A stretch of DNA of 64,000 nucleotides from Marinobacterium sedimentorum (GCF_024267675.1 NZ_JALDYX010000001.1:62001-126000); one strand, 5' to 3'. Counted from the first letter of the stretch, positions 1 to 11,578 are shown. A program made the numbers and translations. The notes: generated by a model not told the origin, from the sequence alone.

Positions 1-1
1 A

Positions 2-433
2 ACGGTGATTCCCGAATCCAAGCGTCTTAACACGCTGCTGCAGGAGTTCCGCGCCACGCGCAACCACATGGCAGTGGTAGTCGATGAGTACGGCGGCATC
101 GCCGGCCTGATCACCATCGAGGATGTACTGGAACAGATCGTCGGCGAAATCGAGGATGAAACTGACATTGACGATGATGACGGCAATATCCGCCTGTTCG
201 ACGACAATGGCTATATCGTCAAGGCACTGACCCCCATCGAGGACTTTAACGAGTATTTCGATGTTGGCCTGCCCGACGATGACTTCGACACTATCGGCGG
301 TCTCGTCACCCAGCGCTTCGGTCACCTGCCGCGCAAGGACGAAAGTGTCGAACTGGACGAATTCACCGTCAAGGTGCTGTCCGCCGACAACCGCCGCATT
401 CGTCTGCTGCAGGTCAGCCGCCAGTCCCGTTAA
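2..433 (+). CDS. corC: CorC-type magnesium/cobalt efflux accessory protein, C-terminal part (cut by window start)
   Basis: The reading frame is open from the window edge, so the N-terminal CBS region lies outside. What remains is the end of the second CBS domain (residues reading VVVDEYGGIAGLITIEDVLEQI, seen here in shortened form as DEYGG and TIEDVLEQIVGEIEDE) followed by the CorC_HlyC transporter-associated domain (GYIVKALTPIEDF ... DTIGGLV). CorC is a cytoplasmic protein linked to Mg2+/Co2+ export. It sits directly upstream of lnt, with 14 nt between them, as in many gammaproteobacteria (ybeY-corC-lnt). The GTG near the edge is an internal Val codon, not a start. Family identity is firm; the transport role is from family knowledge. 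Confidence 0.9.
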   Translation, partial: TVIPESKRLNTLLQEFRATRNHMAVVVDEYGGIAGLITIEDVLEQIVGEIEDETDIDDDDGNIRLFDDNGYIVKALTPIEDFNEYFDVGLPDDDFDTIGGLVTQRFGHLPRKDESVELDEFTVKVLSADNRRIRLLQVSRQSR

Positions 434-447
434 TCCCGGATACCCCT

Positions 448-2013
448 ATGTTTGCGAAGGATCCTGCTGTCCCGCTCTGGCTTCGAGCGCTGGCAGCCGC
501 CCTCGCCGGCGGCCTGACACCGCTGGCTTTTGCCCCCTTTGACCTCTGGCCGCTGGCGCTCTTTGCGCCGGCGCTGCTGTGGCTCTGCCTGCGGGATCAG
601 TCCGCCCGCCGTGCGGCCTGGCTTGGCTGGCTGTTTGGGCTGGGCTTTTATGGCATCGGCATATCCTGGGTCTATGTCAGCATTCATACCTACGGCAATG
701 CCTCGGTATGGCTGGCAGGACTCCTTACCGCCGCCTTTGTCGCCGCCCTGGCGCTGCTGAGCGCGGCCCAGGGCTGGATGTACGGCCGCCTCTTTGGCCG
801 TGGCGGCGGCCAGTGGCTCGGCTTTGTCGGCCTCTGGCTGCTTTGGGAATGGGTCCGCAGCTGGCTGCTGACCGGGTTTCCCTGGCTCTATCTGGGCTAT
901 CCGCTGATCGACACGCCTCTGGCGCTCTGGGCACCGGTGGGCGGCGTCTGGGCGCTGAGCCTGATCGCCGTGCTGCTGGGTACCGGCCTGGTGCATCTGC
1001 TGCTGGCACGCACGACCCGCAACCGGGTACTGACCGCAACGCTGCTAAGCCTGCCACTGGCCGGCGTCGCCCTGCTGCCACTGAGCTGGACACAGACCTC
1101 AGGCGCACCGCTCAAGGTCGCACTGGTACAGGGTAATATTCCCCAGCAAATGAAATGGGAATCGGGCCGTCTGTTCGACATCATCAGCCGCTATCAGCAG
1201 CTGAGCCTGCAGGCGGGCCCGGTCGATCTGCTGGTCTGGCCCGAAACCGCCATCCCCTCGACCCTTTACCGGGCCGAACGCCAGCTCAGACCCTTTGTCG
1301 AGGCACTTGCGCGCAGCGGCACCGGCTTTATCTCGGGCCTGCCCTCGGTGTTACCGGACAACCAGGACCCTGCCCGCAGCATCTACCATAACAGCCTGGC
1401 GATCCTGACACCTGAACCCGCGTTTTATCACAAGCAGCGGCTGGTACCCTTTGGCGAGTATGTGCCGCTGGAATCCTGGCTGCGCGGCCTGATCGATTTT
1501 TTCAATCTGCCGATGTCGGCCTTTAGCCTGCCCCAAAGCGAACAGCAGCCGCTGCCATTCGGACCGCACCGCATAGCCGCGGCCATCTGCTACGAGATTG
1601 CCTATCCGGAGCTGGTGCGGCGTTCAAGCCTGCATTCGGATCTGCTGCTGACCGTATCCAACGATACCTGGTTCGGCCACTCCATAGCGCCGGACCAGCA
1701 TCTGCAGATTGCCCGCATGCGGGCACTGGAAAACGGTCGCTGGCTGATCCGGGCCACCAACAATGGCATCAGCGCACTGGTGGACAATCATGGGCAGATA
1801 CGCGCCCAGGCGCCGCGCTACCAGAGCGCTGTGCTGGTCGATCATGTGCAGGGCATGCGCGGCCTGACCCCCTATCAGCGCAGCGGCGTCTGGCCAGCCC
1901 TGCTAATCGCGGCACTCTTGTGCAGCCTGGCGCTGATCTCCCGCCTGCGCACATCACGCTCGAACTCCCGCAGTAGCTCCCGTACGGCTGTGCGCATGCA
2001 CCCGCGCCCTTAA
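448..2013 (+). CDS. lnt: Apolipoprotein N-acyltransferase
   Basis: Integral inner-membrane enzyme that transfers an acyl chain from a phospholipid to the N-terminal cysteine of apolipoproteins, the last step of lipoprotein maturation. The 521-residue protein has about six hydrophobic segments in the first 210 residues, then a periplasmic nitrilase-like domain and a last membrane helix near 480-500. The nitrilase triad is complete: Glu266 in WPET, Lys329 in YHKQ and Cys381 in ICYE, close to the E. coli positions 267/335/387. It follows corC in the same direction. The upstream ribosome site is weak, so it may be translated partly by coupling to corC. Confidence 0.95.
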   Translation: MFAKDPAVPLWLRALAAALAGGLTPLAFAPFDLWPLALFAPALLWLCLRDQSARRAAWLGWLFGLGFYGIGISWVYVSIHTYGNASVWLAGLLTAAFVAALALLSAAQGWMYGRLFGRGGGQWLGFVGLWLLWEWVRSWLLTGFPWLYLGYPLIDTPLALWAPVGGVWALSLIAVLLGTGLVHLLLARTTRNRVLTATLLSLPLAGVALLPLSWTQTSGAPLKVALVQGNIPQQMKWESGRLFDIISRYQQLSLQAGPVDLLVWPETAIPSTLYRAERQLRPFVEALARSGTGFISGLPSVLPDNQDPARSIYHNSLAILTPEPAFYHKQRLVPFGEYVPLESWLRGLIDFFNLPMSAFSLPQSEQQPLPFGPHRIAAAICYEIAYPELVRRSSLHSDLLLTVSNDTWFGHSIAPDQHLQIARMRALENGRWLIRATNNGISALVDNHGQIRAQAPRYQSAVLVDHVQGMRGLTPYQRSGVWPALLIAALLCSLALISRLRTSRSNSRSSSRTAVRMHPRP

Positions 2014-2093
2014 GAACGCCCAGCCCAGCCTTGGCCGGACTGCTATGCTGCAAGGCGTAAGGTGGTACGCGGGATCAATCAGGAGGGGCTGCC

Positions 2094-2414
2094 ATGGCCG
2101 AATCGAAGCTTCCGAAAAACTATATCCAGTTTCGCAGCCGGTACAAAAAACTGGCCGGCGCACTGGATAACCTGGGCAAGGCGGTGCGCGAGGAAGGTCC
2201 GCTGGATGAGAAAAGCGCCCAGCTGATTCAGCTCGCCGCAGCCGCCAGCATCCGCTCCGAAGGCGCCGTGCACAGCCACTGCCGCCGCGCACTGGACGCC
2301 GGTGCCAGTGCAGATGAAATCCGCCATGCCGTTATACTGCTCACCAGTACTCTGGGGTTTCCCGCCATGATGGCGGCGCTGAGCTGGGTAGAAGACGTGC
2401 TGAGCGAAAACTGA
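2094..2414 (+). CDS. Carboxymuconolactone decarboxylase / AhpD-like small protein
   Basis: A 106-residue alpha-helical protein of the CMD/AhpD fold. The signature region reads GAVHSHCRRALDAGASADEIRHAV, with a single Cys and a nearby His. The CxxC pair of true AhpD peroxidase partners is reduced to HSHC, so a thiol-disulfide reductase function is doubtful. A strong AGGAGG precedes the ATG by about 7 nt. It lies alone after lnt and converges on the YqaA-like gene. Substrate unknown. Confidence 0.75.
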   Translation: MAESKLPKNYIQFRSRYKKLAGALDNLGKAVREEGPLDEKSAQLIQLAAAASIRSEGAVHSHCRRALDAGASADEIRHAVILLTSTLGFPAMMAALSWVEDVLSEN

Positions 2415-2495
2415 GCTTTTAAAAAAGCAGTGTGCATCCGCGAACAAGATGACGATGCCAGAGAGGGCCGCAGCCCCTTCTAACGCCATAGCGAT

Positions 2496-2927
2496 TCAGA
2501 ACAACAGTGCATCCGCGAACAAGATGACGACCAGGTAGCGCAGTCCCTTGCCGATGCCCACCAGCACGATAAAGTGAGTCAGCCGCACCCGCATGATGCC
2601 GCCGATAAAGGTCAGCGCATCGCCTCCGATCGGCAGCCATGCAAACAGCAGGCTCCAGACGCCAAAGCGCTGAAACCAGCGCTGCGCCTTCTCCAGCTCC
2701 CGCGCCTTGACGGGAAACCAGCGCCGCTCACGATAATGCAGCATGTATAGCCCCAGCCACCAGTTGAGCACCGCGCCCAGGGTGTTGCCCAAGGTGGCAA
2801 TCAGCCACAGCCAGGCCCAGTTGGCAGGCTGCTCGGACAACAGAATTGCCAGATAAACTTCGGAGTAAAACGGCAGAATGGTAGCAGCAGCAAAAGCGCC
2901 GCCAAACAGCAAAAGATATTCAGTCAT
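2496..2927 (-). CDS. YqaA/DedA-like small inner-membrane protein
   Basis: 143 residues starting MTEYLLLFGG, with about four hydrophobic helices and the family stretch ATLGNTLGAVLNWWLG followed by RRWFP and WLPIGGDALTFIGG, typical of YqaA-type (VTT/DedA-related) proteins. The frame stays open upstream for another 87 codons, but that part overlaps the preceding gene and is low-complexity Arg/Gly/Ala, so I start at the ATG at 2927, only 2 nt after the stop of the C26 peptidase gene. That spacing implies co-transcription and translational coupling with the amidoligase unit. Its 3' end is partly duplicated 75 bp downstream. Function unknown; lipid scramblase/transport activity is only a superfamily suggestion. 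Confidence 0.8.
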   Translation of the reverse strand: MTEYLLLFGGAFAAATILPFYSEVYLAILLSEQPANWAWLWLIATLGNTLGAVLNWWLGLYMLHYRERRWFPVKARELEKAQRWFQRFGVWSLLFAWLPIGGDALTFIGGIMRVRLTHFIVLVGIGKGLRYLVVILFADALLF

Positions 2928-2929
2928 GG

Positions 2930-3628
2930 TCAGTCGTCGAGGGATTCCGGCTTGCTCAGTCGCGCACAGTCTATCAGATAGCGAAACAGCCGACGCTGCA
3001 CCCCCAGGTAGAACAGATACTCCGGATGCCACTGTACCCCCAGAATCAGCCGGCCCTGCTCGCACTCCACCGCCTGCACAAAGTTGTCCAGATCCCGTGC
3101 GGCGACCACCAGTCCCTCTCCCAGCCGATCGATAGCCTGGTGATGCAGACTGTTGATAGGCCAGCGCTCGCGCCCCAGCACCCGGCACAGCAGGCCCTGG
3201 TGCGCACTCAGCGCCGTCTTGCGCGGCAGGGGGGTGCGAAAATTGGAGGTCTGGCGGCGCAGGCCTCGAATATCGCCGTGCAGGGAGCCTCCCAGCACCA
3301 CGTTGATCAGCTGGGCGCCACGGCAGATTCCCAGCAGCGGCAGCCGAGTCTGCAGAGCATGTTCGATCATTTCGATTTCAAAGCGGTCACGTACAGGGTC
3401 GATCGGCGCCCGGCCATCATCATGACCGCCGTACAGGGTCGGGTCTATGTCATCCCCGCCGCCGATAATCAGGCCCCGCAGGCGGTCGTGACTGTGCTGC
3501 TGATAACGGCAGGGCGTCAGGCGCAGTGCCCGCCCACCGGCCAGCCAGATCGCCAGACAGCTGGCCCACCAGGCGAAGGCAAGCCCGCCATCGGGGCCCG
3601 TAACTCCTATGAGGGGTCGGCCAGCCAC
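2930..3628 (-). CDS. Class I glutamine amidotransferase-like peptidase (C26, gamma-glutamyl hydrolase type)
   Basis: 232 residues with the Peptidase_C26/PuuD layout: nucleophile Cys102 in LLGICRGAQLIN and the His201-Glu203 pair in GVQWHPE. Family members cleave gamma-glutamyl amide bonds (PuuD, folate gamma-glutamyl hydrolase). The start codon lies inside the end of the amidoligase gene (22-nt overlap), and the stop is 2 nt before the YqaA-like ATG. Pairing a ligase that makes amide bonds with a hydrolase that breaks gamma-glutamyl bonds suggests a glutamyl-tagging and untagging cycle, but no substrate can be read from the sequence. Not close enough to PuuD to give that name. Confidence 0.85.
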   Translation of the reverse strand: MAGRPLIGVTGPDGGLAFAWWASCLAIWLAGGRALRLTPCRYQQHSHDRLRGLIIGGGDDIDPTLYGGHDDGRAPIDPVRDRFEIEMIEHALQTRLPLLGICRGAQLINVVLGGSLHGDIRGLRRQTSNFRTPLPRKTALSAHQGLLCRVLGRERWPINSLHHQAIDRLGEGLVVAARDLDNFVQAVECEQGRLILGVQWHPEYLFYLGVQRRLFRYLIDCARLSKPESLDD

Positions 3629-4578
3629 AGCTCCACCTTTTCAGACCAGGGTGCTATCCAGTCCGGCAGCGTGCGCTGCAGGTGGATCAGATAATCCCGA
3701 CACAATGCGTCCAGCCGCGCCGGCGACTGCACCAGCGCTTCCACCTGCTGCCAGTCCTGCCAGGCATCAAGCAGGCGCCACCGGGGGTTGTCTATATCGG
3801 AATTGGGCAGGCGGTAATGCAGCGTGGGCCTTGCGTTGACCTTTTCATCCGGCACGGCAGCTTGCACCGCGGCAGGATCAAGCCAGGCAAGCAGCGGCAG
3901 CATGTCGAGCGCCCGGTTTCGGGTCGGATTCAGGGCCAGATAATCGCGGATCAGGCCGTCCTGATCCGGCCAGTAGTCGCTTTGCAGTACCTGCTCGCAG
4001 TACTCCCGCGTATAGGGCTGGATAAAGGGACTCAGGCGTCGCACCAGTGCCGTCTGCTCCCGCGCGCCCAGCCAGTCATGCAGGCACAGATAGGCCTTGA
4101 GATAACGCACCAGGGTATGACTGTCCAGCGCAGGCAGCTCCGGATTAAAGTGCACCCCAAAGGCATAGCGGGCGGCACCGTGGGTGCCCAGGGCGCCGGC
4201 CTCGCGTAATGCTTGCACCAGGGTTTCGAGCACACTCAGGCGGGAAAAGGGAATGGGCGGACAGACGATTTCAAAGGGCACCAGATTGCTGGCCACCGCC
4301 GCCAACGCCTCAGTGGCCAGGTTCTCCAGCTCGCTGCTATGACCGTGGCTCTGTTCGCGGCCAAGCTGCTTGAGATAGCGCAGGTCCAGTTCCAGACTGA
4401 AGCGGCCAAATTCGGTGCCCGCCACACGCTGCTCGCACACCGAAACCCGCTCTACCCGCCCACCGAAGGTGGCCTGGATACAGCGGGCGATATCATCCAG
4501 CTCGATACCGGCCAGCTCGATCTCGACGCCGACGCGCCGCTCATCGCCCTCGCAGGTTAAATTATGTGCAGGCGTCAT
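3607..4578 (-). CDS. Putative amidoligase (Amidoligase_2 family, glutamine-synthetase-like fold)
   Basis: 323 residues from the ATG at 4578, which has AGGGGTG seven nt upstream. A longer in-frame start at 4602 is less likely. The N-terminus carries GVEIELAGI (17-25), where the acidic residues match the metal-binding strand of COOH-NH2 ligases of the Amidoligase_2 family. A second conserved patch is YAFGVHFNPE (138-147), with a likely catalytic His and Glu. Members are predicted ATP-dependent enzymes that join an amine to a carboxylate. It is the first gene of a minus-strand unit with the C26 peptidase and the YqaA-like protein. The family call is moderate to good; activity is inferred only. 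Confidence 0.75.
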   Translation of the reverse strand: MTPAHNLTCEGDERRVGVEIELAGIELDDIARCIQATFGGRVERVSVCEQRVAGTEFGRFSLELDLRYLKQLGREQSHGHSSELENLATEALAAVASNLVPFEIVCPPIPFSRLSVLETLVQALREAGALGTHGAARYAFGVHFNPELPALDSHTLVRYLKAYLCLHDWLGAREQTALVRRLSPFIQPYTREYCEQVLQSDYWPDQDGLIRDYLALNPTRNRALDMLPLLAWLDPAAVQAAVPDEKVNARPTLHYRLPNSDIDNPRWRLLDAWQDWQQVEALVQSPARLDALCRDYLIHLQRTLPDWIAPWSEKVELWLADPS

Positions 4579-4627
4579 AAGAGCACCCCTGCGCTTGTGC
4601 ATGGCAGAACATACTTAAACACAGCCC

Positions 4628-5173
4628 TCAGGCCCCGGACCAGGGTTTGGATATACGCCGGAAAAAGCCCTTGCCGCAGGTCTGGCAGTCATCGATGCGG
4701 GAGGTTTCCGTCAGTTCCTTAGTAGCACCACAGTTCAGGCAGGCCAGGGTGCCCACGGTGGCGATTTCGCCGCTGAGGTAGTCGTCCTCGCCATGGGACA
4801 GGCGTTCACGCAGCGCTTCCTGATCGATGCGCGTCCTATCCGCCAGGCCCATCAGCAGCTGACCCAGACGATGCTCCAGAATATTCAGATCGAAATGCAG
4901 CCAGGCCGCGATACCTGCACCGGTTTCATGGGCATAGTAGCCCAGGCGCTTGAGGTCACGTTTGAGATAGGCCGTGAGCAGATCCATCTCGTCGCGGGTC
5001 ATTTCTTCGGCGACCAGTTCCAGCTTGGCCGCTTCTTCTATGCGTTCCTGCAAATAATCCCAGGAACGAATCTCGGCGTTCTCAAGATCGGCCAATAACC
5101 GTTTGAGAATACGATCATAGGCCGTGGTGGCCTTGTCGTGCTGCTGTTCCTGCTTGCGGGGATCATCAGTCAT
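4628..5173 (-). CDS. Zinc-ribbon protein, DUF1451 (YbeL-like)
   Basis: 181 residues from the ATG at 5173, preceded by AGGAGA at a good distance. The N-terminal two thirds are charged and helical. The C-terminus has two CxxC knuckles (CLNC and CQTC) forming a rubredoxin-like zinc ribbon, as in the YbeL/DUF1451 family, which in E. coli also lies near leuS. In-frame codons continue 27 residues upstream, but they lie in a small repeat element and are not part of the family. The ribosome site abuts the end of that element, so its promoter must be inside or beyond it. Molecular function unknown. Confidence 0.8.
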   Translation of the reverse strand: MTDDPRKQEQQHDKATTAYDRILKRLLADLENAEIRSWDYLQERIEEAAKLELVAEEMTRDEMDLLTAYLKRDLKRLGYYAHETGAGIAAWLHFDLNILEHRLGQLLMGLADRTRIDQEALRERLSHGEDDYLSGEIATVGTLACLNCGATKELTETSRIDDCQTCGKGFFRRISKPWSGA

Positions 5174-5181
5174 ATCGTCTC

Positions 5182-8145
<2,964 letters not shown>

Positions 8146-8160
8146 GGACGGGAGAAGGCA

Positions 8161-8646
8161 ATGACTGTGCAATTGAGGCTGATACTGCTGATCGCAACCC
8201 TGCTATTAAGCAGCTGTGGCTTTCAGTTGCGCGGCAGCGCCGAAGTCCCGCCGGCGATGCGCCAGCTGGCGCTGAAAATGCCCGCAGGGCGCAGCGCCCT
8301 GCGACTCGAACTGAGCCGTACACTGCGCAGCAACGGCATTGAGCTGGCCGCAGCAGCCCCCTACACCCTGGAGATTCTCGACGAGAAACAGGGCCGCCGT
8401 GTCGCCTCGCTCGATGAGCGCATCAAGGTGGACGAATATGAATTGCGCACCGAAGTGCGCTTTCAGATCACCGAGGGCGAACGCTTCCTGATCGCACCGA
8501 CCGCGGTACGCACCGAACGGGTCTATACCTACGACGCCGATGCCATTACCGCCAAAAACGCCCAGGAAGCCCTGCTGCGCCGTGAAATGCAGCAGGATAT
8601 TTCGCGCCAGATCCTGCGTCTGTATATCGCCGCCGGTCAGCCATGA
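8161..8646 (+). CDS. lptE: LPS-assembly lipoprotein LptE
   Basis: 161 residues with a lipoprotein signal (LLLSSC, lipidated Cys19 followed by GFQLRG, the usual LptE start of the mature protein). LptE plugs the LptD barrel and helps insert lipopolysaccharide into the outer membrane. A GGGAGAAGG ribosome site precedes it. Its last codons overlap holA by 4 nt (ATGA), and it lies 15 nt after leuS, the conserved leuS-lptE-holA order. Confidence 0.95.
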   Translation: MTVQLRLILLIATLLLSSCGFQLRGSAEVPPAMRQLALKMPAGRSALRLELSRTLRSNGIELAAAAPYTLEILDEKQGRRVASLDERIKVDEYELRTEVRFQITEGERFLIAPTAVRTERVYTYDADAITAKNAQEALLRREMQQDISRQILRLYIAAGQP

Positions 8647-9671
8647 AGCTGAAGCCGGAACAGCTCGGCGCCCGCCTGAAGCAGGCTGTGGCGCCGGTCT
8701 ATCTGGTCACCGGTGACGAGCCCCTGCTGGCCGAGGAAAGCTGCGATCTGCTGCGCAGGACATTCCTCGAGCAGGGTTTTACCGAACGGGAAGTCCTGCA
8801 TGTCGATGGCAGCTTCAAGTGGGAATACCTGCTTGAATGTGCCAGCGCCCTGTCCCTCTTTGCCGAGCGCAAGATCATCGAACTGCGCCTTGGCAGCCAG
8901 AAGCTGAACAAGAACGCAAGCGAGATGCTGCAGCAATATCTGGTCAACCCTGCACCCGACAACGTGCTGCTGATCACGGCCGACAAGCTCGATGCCGGTG
9001 CCAAGAAAAGCGCCTGGCTCAAGGCTGTCGACAAGAGCGGCGTGATCGTCGAACTCTGGCCCGTGGAACCTGCCCAGCTACCTGAATGGATCCGTCGCCG
9101 CGCGGTACAGATGGACATGCGCCTGGACGACAGCGCGGTGGAAGTTCTGTGCCAGCGAGTGGAAGGCAATCTGCTGGCGGCCCGCCAGGAAATGAGCAAG
9201 CTGCAGCTGTTGTTCCCCAACAAGACCCTGAGTGCGGACGACGTTATTGATGCCGTCTCGGACAGCTCGCGCTTCGATATCTTCGGCCTGACCGATGCGG
9301 CCCTGGGCGCTCAGCCCCAGCGTGTCACCCGTATTATTCAGGTCTTGCGTCAGGAAGGCACCGAAGCCGCCGTGGTGCTCTGGGCCGTCGCCCGGGAAAT
9401 ACGCACCCTGCATGCTGTGCAACGCGGCCTGCAACAGGGAACCGCCTTCGACAGCCTGTGCCAGCAGCAGCGTCTGTTCGGCAAGCGCAAGCAACTGGTA
9501 CGCAGCGCCACCAAGCGCCTGTCGCCTGCGACACTGGAAAACCTGTTGCAGCAGGCCGCCGAGGTAGACCGACTGGTCAAGGGCGCCCGCGCCGGTGACC
9601 CCTGGCTGACCCTCACCTCAATTTTACTGCACCTGGCCGGCATCACCCTGCCACTGGATGCCACCGGCTGA
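8643..9671 (+). CDS. holA: DNA polymerase III subunit delta
   Basis: 342 residues, matching HolA length and start (MKLKPEQLGARL... VYLVTGDEPLLAEE). It opens the beta clamp within the clamp-loader complex. Walker-type motifs are degenerate, as normal for delta. Translation is coupled to lptE through a 4-nt overlap. It ends the conserved block; a 544-nt non-coding gap follows. Confidence 0.95.
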   Translation: MKLKPEQLGARLKQAVAPVYLVTGDEPLLAEESCDLLRRTFLEQGFTEREVLHVDGSFKWEYLLECASALSLFAERKIIELRLGSQKLNKNASEMLQQYLVNPAPDNVLLITADKLDAGAKKSAWLKAVDKSGVIVELWPVEPAQLPEWIRRRAVQMDMRLDDSAVEVLCQRVEGNLLAARQEMSKLQLLFPNKTLSADDVIDAVSDSSRFDIFGLTDAALGAQPQRVTRIIQVLRQEGTEAAVVLWAVAREIRTLHAVQRGLQQGTAFDSLCQQQRLFGKRKQLVRSATKRLSPATLENLLQQAAEVDRLVKGARAGDPWLTLTSILLHLAGITLPLDATG

Positions 9672-9832
9672 TATCCGCACCGCGGTATCCATTCGAGTAC
9701 CTGCCTGCATAGCCCAATACGCATATTCCGTACCCTAAGCCAACGCTTAACCCTGCCTTTGCAGCGGCAAGCATCCACTGATTAAAAAACAGCCAACTTC
9801 CCGTTCGCCCCCTGCAGCAGCACTAAACCCAG

Positions 9833-10146
9833 TTACCCATAAGTTACACACAGATCTACCCCGAATTTCTGTGGATAAACTGGAAATCCGTAATCGGAAA
9901 AATTTCCGATTTGGCTTGACAGCAGGCCTTTAACCGGCCTGATTTTCTGCACATATGCACAGCCCAAGTTACTGAAAATCCAAATTTTTTGCCGTTCAAA
10001 AAACACACGTATCAAGCAACGCGCCGGCTCTGCGCGGCTATGGATGGGTACCCATACCTTATTCACAGTCTTATGCACAGCATTCGGGGATAAGATAAGA
10101 GGCCGGCACGAGCCCAGAGTTATCCAACCCGGTAAAGTTACCCACA
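9833..10146. promoter_or_regulatory. Cluster of DnaA-box-like 9-mers (datA- or origin-like)
   Basis: Against consensus TTATCCACA: TTACCCATA (9833), TTACACACA (9844), a perfect match on the minus strand (TGTGGATAA, 9870-9878), ATATGCACA (9953), TTATTCACA (10059), TTATGCACA (10071), TTATCCAAC (10120) and TTACCCACA (10138). That is eight sites, most with one or two mismatches, in 314 bp. Gene orientation does not fit an active oriC, since flanking genes mostly point toward this site; a DnaA-titration or DnaA-regulated locus is more likely. Confidence 0.6.
9892..9911. repeat. 20-bp palindrome in the DnaA-box region
   Basis: AATCGGAAA, AA, TTTCCGATT: nine perfect pairs around a 2-bp centre. Too short a centre for an RNA hairpin of note; more like a dimeric protein-binding site. 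A TTGACA follows at 9916 but no good -10 is seen. Confidence 0.5.
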
Positions 10147-10215
10147 TACAGGCCCAATCAACACCCAGGGTGTATAACTATAAAGCCCAGACGTTAATTA
10201 CCTTGGGAGTACCCC

Positions 10216-10653
10216 ATGTCTGCCGTCGCCCGAATTACCCACATCGCCCTGCATGTTACCGACTTGGCGGCCTGCGTAGCCTTCTACCGTCGATTCTGCG
10301 GCATGCAGCTGATCCACGAACGCCATAGCCACACACAGATCATCAGCTGGATGGCAGAGCCCGGTCGTGAGCGTGACTTTATCTTCGTACTGATGAATGG
10401 CGGCCAGGATCTGCAACTGCCGGACAACGACTACCGCCATTTCGGCTTCGCTCTGGCGAGCCGTGATGCCGTTGACAGCATCGCACAGCAGGCGCGCGAT
10501 GCTGGCTGTCTGGTCTGGGCACCGCGGGACGAACCCTTCCCTGTGGGCTACTACTGCGGCCTGCGCGACCCCAACGGCAACTATGTGGAGTTCAGCTACG
10601 GTCAGCCGCTGGGGCCCGGGGCGGAGGACTTCGACAGGCTGCGCGAGGTCTGA
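10216..10653 (+). CDS. VOC family (glyoxalase/dioxygenase fold) protein
   Basis: 145 residues of the vicinal oxygen chelate fold: two beta-alpha-beta-beta-beta modules with candidate metal ligands His9 (ITHIALHV), His75 (HFGFAL) and Glu125 (NYVEFSYG). The set resembles the fosfomycin-resistance/glyoxalase group, but the substrate cannot be read from sequence. GGGAG lies 7 nt before the ATG. It is transcribed alone ahead of two transglutaminase-like genes. Confidence 0.8.
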   Translation: MSAVARITHIALHVTDLAACVAFYRRFCGMQLIHERHSHTQIISWMAEPGRERDFIFVLMNGGQDLQLPDNDYRHFGFALASRDAVDSIAQQARDAGCLVWAPRDEPFPVGYYCGLRDPNGNYVEFSYGQPLGPGAEDFDRLREV

Positions 10654-10768
10654 CCCAACTGATCTTGTTGTTGCATTGCCTGAGCCCGACAAAGGAATAC
10701 GTTAGCAGGTGCAAAAACCTGTACAGTTAAATAGCTACCCACCTATATTCTTGCAAAGGAAGAGGCCC

Positions 10769-11578
10769 ATGTGGTTAAGAACCAGCTGTGATCTGACCTT
10801 CGACATTACGGTGCCAACCCCCTTTGTGCTGATGCTGCGCCCACGCAGCGGAGCCCAGCAATGGATTGCCAGCGAACAATACAAACTGATCCCCAGCGTG
10901 CCCGTGTTCGAATTCACCGACAACTACGGCAATCTGTGCCAGCGTCTGATTGCCCCCCCCGGCGCCTTTGGCATTCATACCGCAGCCGAGGTCATGACCT
11001 CGGACCATATAGACCGCGCTCCCCGCGCCCATTTCGTCGAAATACAGAACCTGCCCGAGTCCGCACTCAACTACCTGCTGCCGAGTCGCTATTGTGAATC
11101 AGACCGCTTTAGCCAGATGGCCAACAGTATCACTGCGGGTTATACACTGGGCTACGATCAGGTTGCCGCGATCGAGGCCTGGTTGCGCGATACCATTCGC
11201 TATGAGCCCGGAAGCAGCGATATCCAGATTTCAGCGACCGAGGTAAATGCCCGCGGATATGGCGTATGCCGTGACCTGGCACATCTGGGAATTGCGCTCT
11301 GTCGCAGCCTGAGCATCCCTGCGCGCATGGTGGTGGGTTACCTGCATAATCTGGAACCCATGGATCTGCACGCCTGGTTCGAAGCCTATGTGGCCGATCG
11401 CTGGTATACCTTCGATGCCACCCAGGCCCAGCTGCACGGCGGCTACGTTGCCATCGGCTATGGCCGGGACGCCGCCGATGTCGCCGTCTATAACCAGTTT
11501 GGTCCGGCACTCTACCCCCGGCATCAACAGGTGCACGTGCAGCAGATTGATGAACAGGGATATGCTCACGGAGGCTGA
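10769..11578 (+). CDS. Transglutaminase-like cysteine protease family protein (1)
   Basis: 269 residues from the ATG at 10769, which has AGGAAGAGG upstream; an in-frame GTG 60 nt earlier is less likely. N-terminal beta domain, then a transglutaminase-like core with triad Cys167 (YGVCRDLAH), His201 (DLHAWFEAY) and Asp216 (TFDATQ). Such bacterial proteins may act as peptidases or amidases. It pairs with the next gene, 74 nt downstream, a second member with a different N-terminal domain. Cytoplasmic: no signal peptide seen. Confidence 0.8.
   Translation: MWLRTSCDLTFDITVPTPFVLMLRPRSGAQQWIASEQYKLIPSVPVFEFTDNYGNLCQRLIAPPGAFGIHTAAEVMTSDHIDRAPRAHFVEIQNLPESALNYLLPSRYCESDRFSQMANSITAGYTLGYDQVAAIEAWLRDTIRYEPGSSDIQISATEVNARGYGVCRDLAHLGIALCRSLSIPARMVVGYLHNLEPMDLHAWFEAYVADRWYTFDATQAQLHGGYVAIGYGRDAADVAVYNQFGPALYPRHQQVHVQQIDEQGYAHGG

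Larger units (their letters stand above)
9672..10215. other. 544-nt intergenic region with DnaA-box-like cluster
   Basis: No convincing gene on either strand. The first ~160 nt show nothing distinctive. From 9833 to 10146 there are repeated TTATNCACA/TTACCCACA-like 9-mers, an AT-rich section and a 20-bp palindrome, described separately. The only ORF crossing it (minus strand, 104 codons) is short and low quality. Confidence 0.7.

Noticed and set aside
9833..10146. Interpretation of the DnaA-box cluster as the chromosomal origin
   Set aside because: dnaA, dnaN, gyrB, rpmH or gidA are not near, and gene directions converge on the site instead of diverging.
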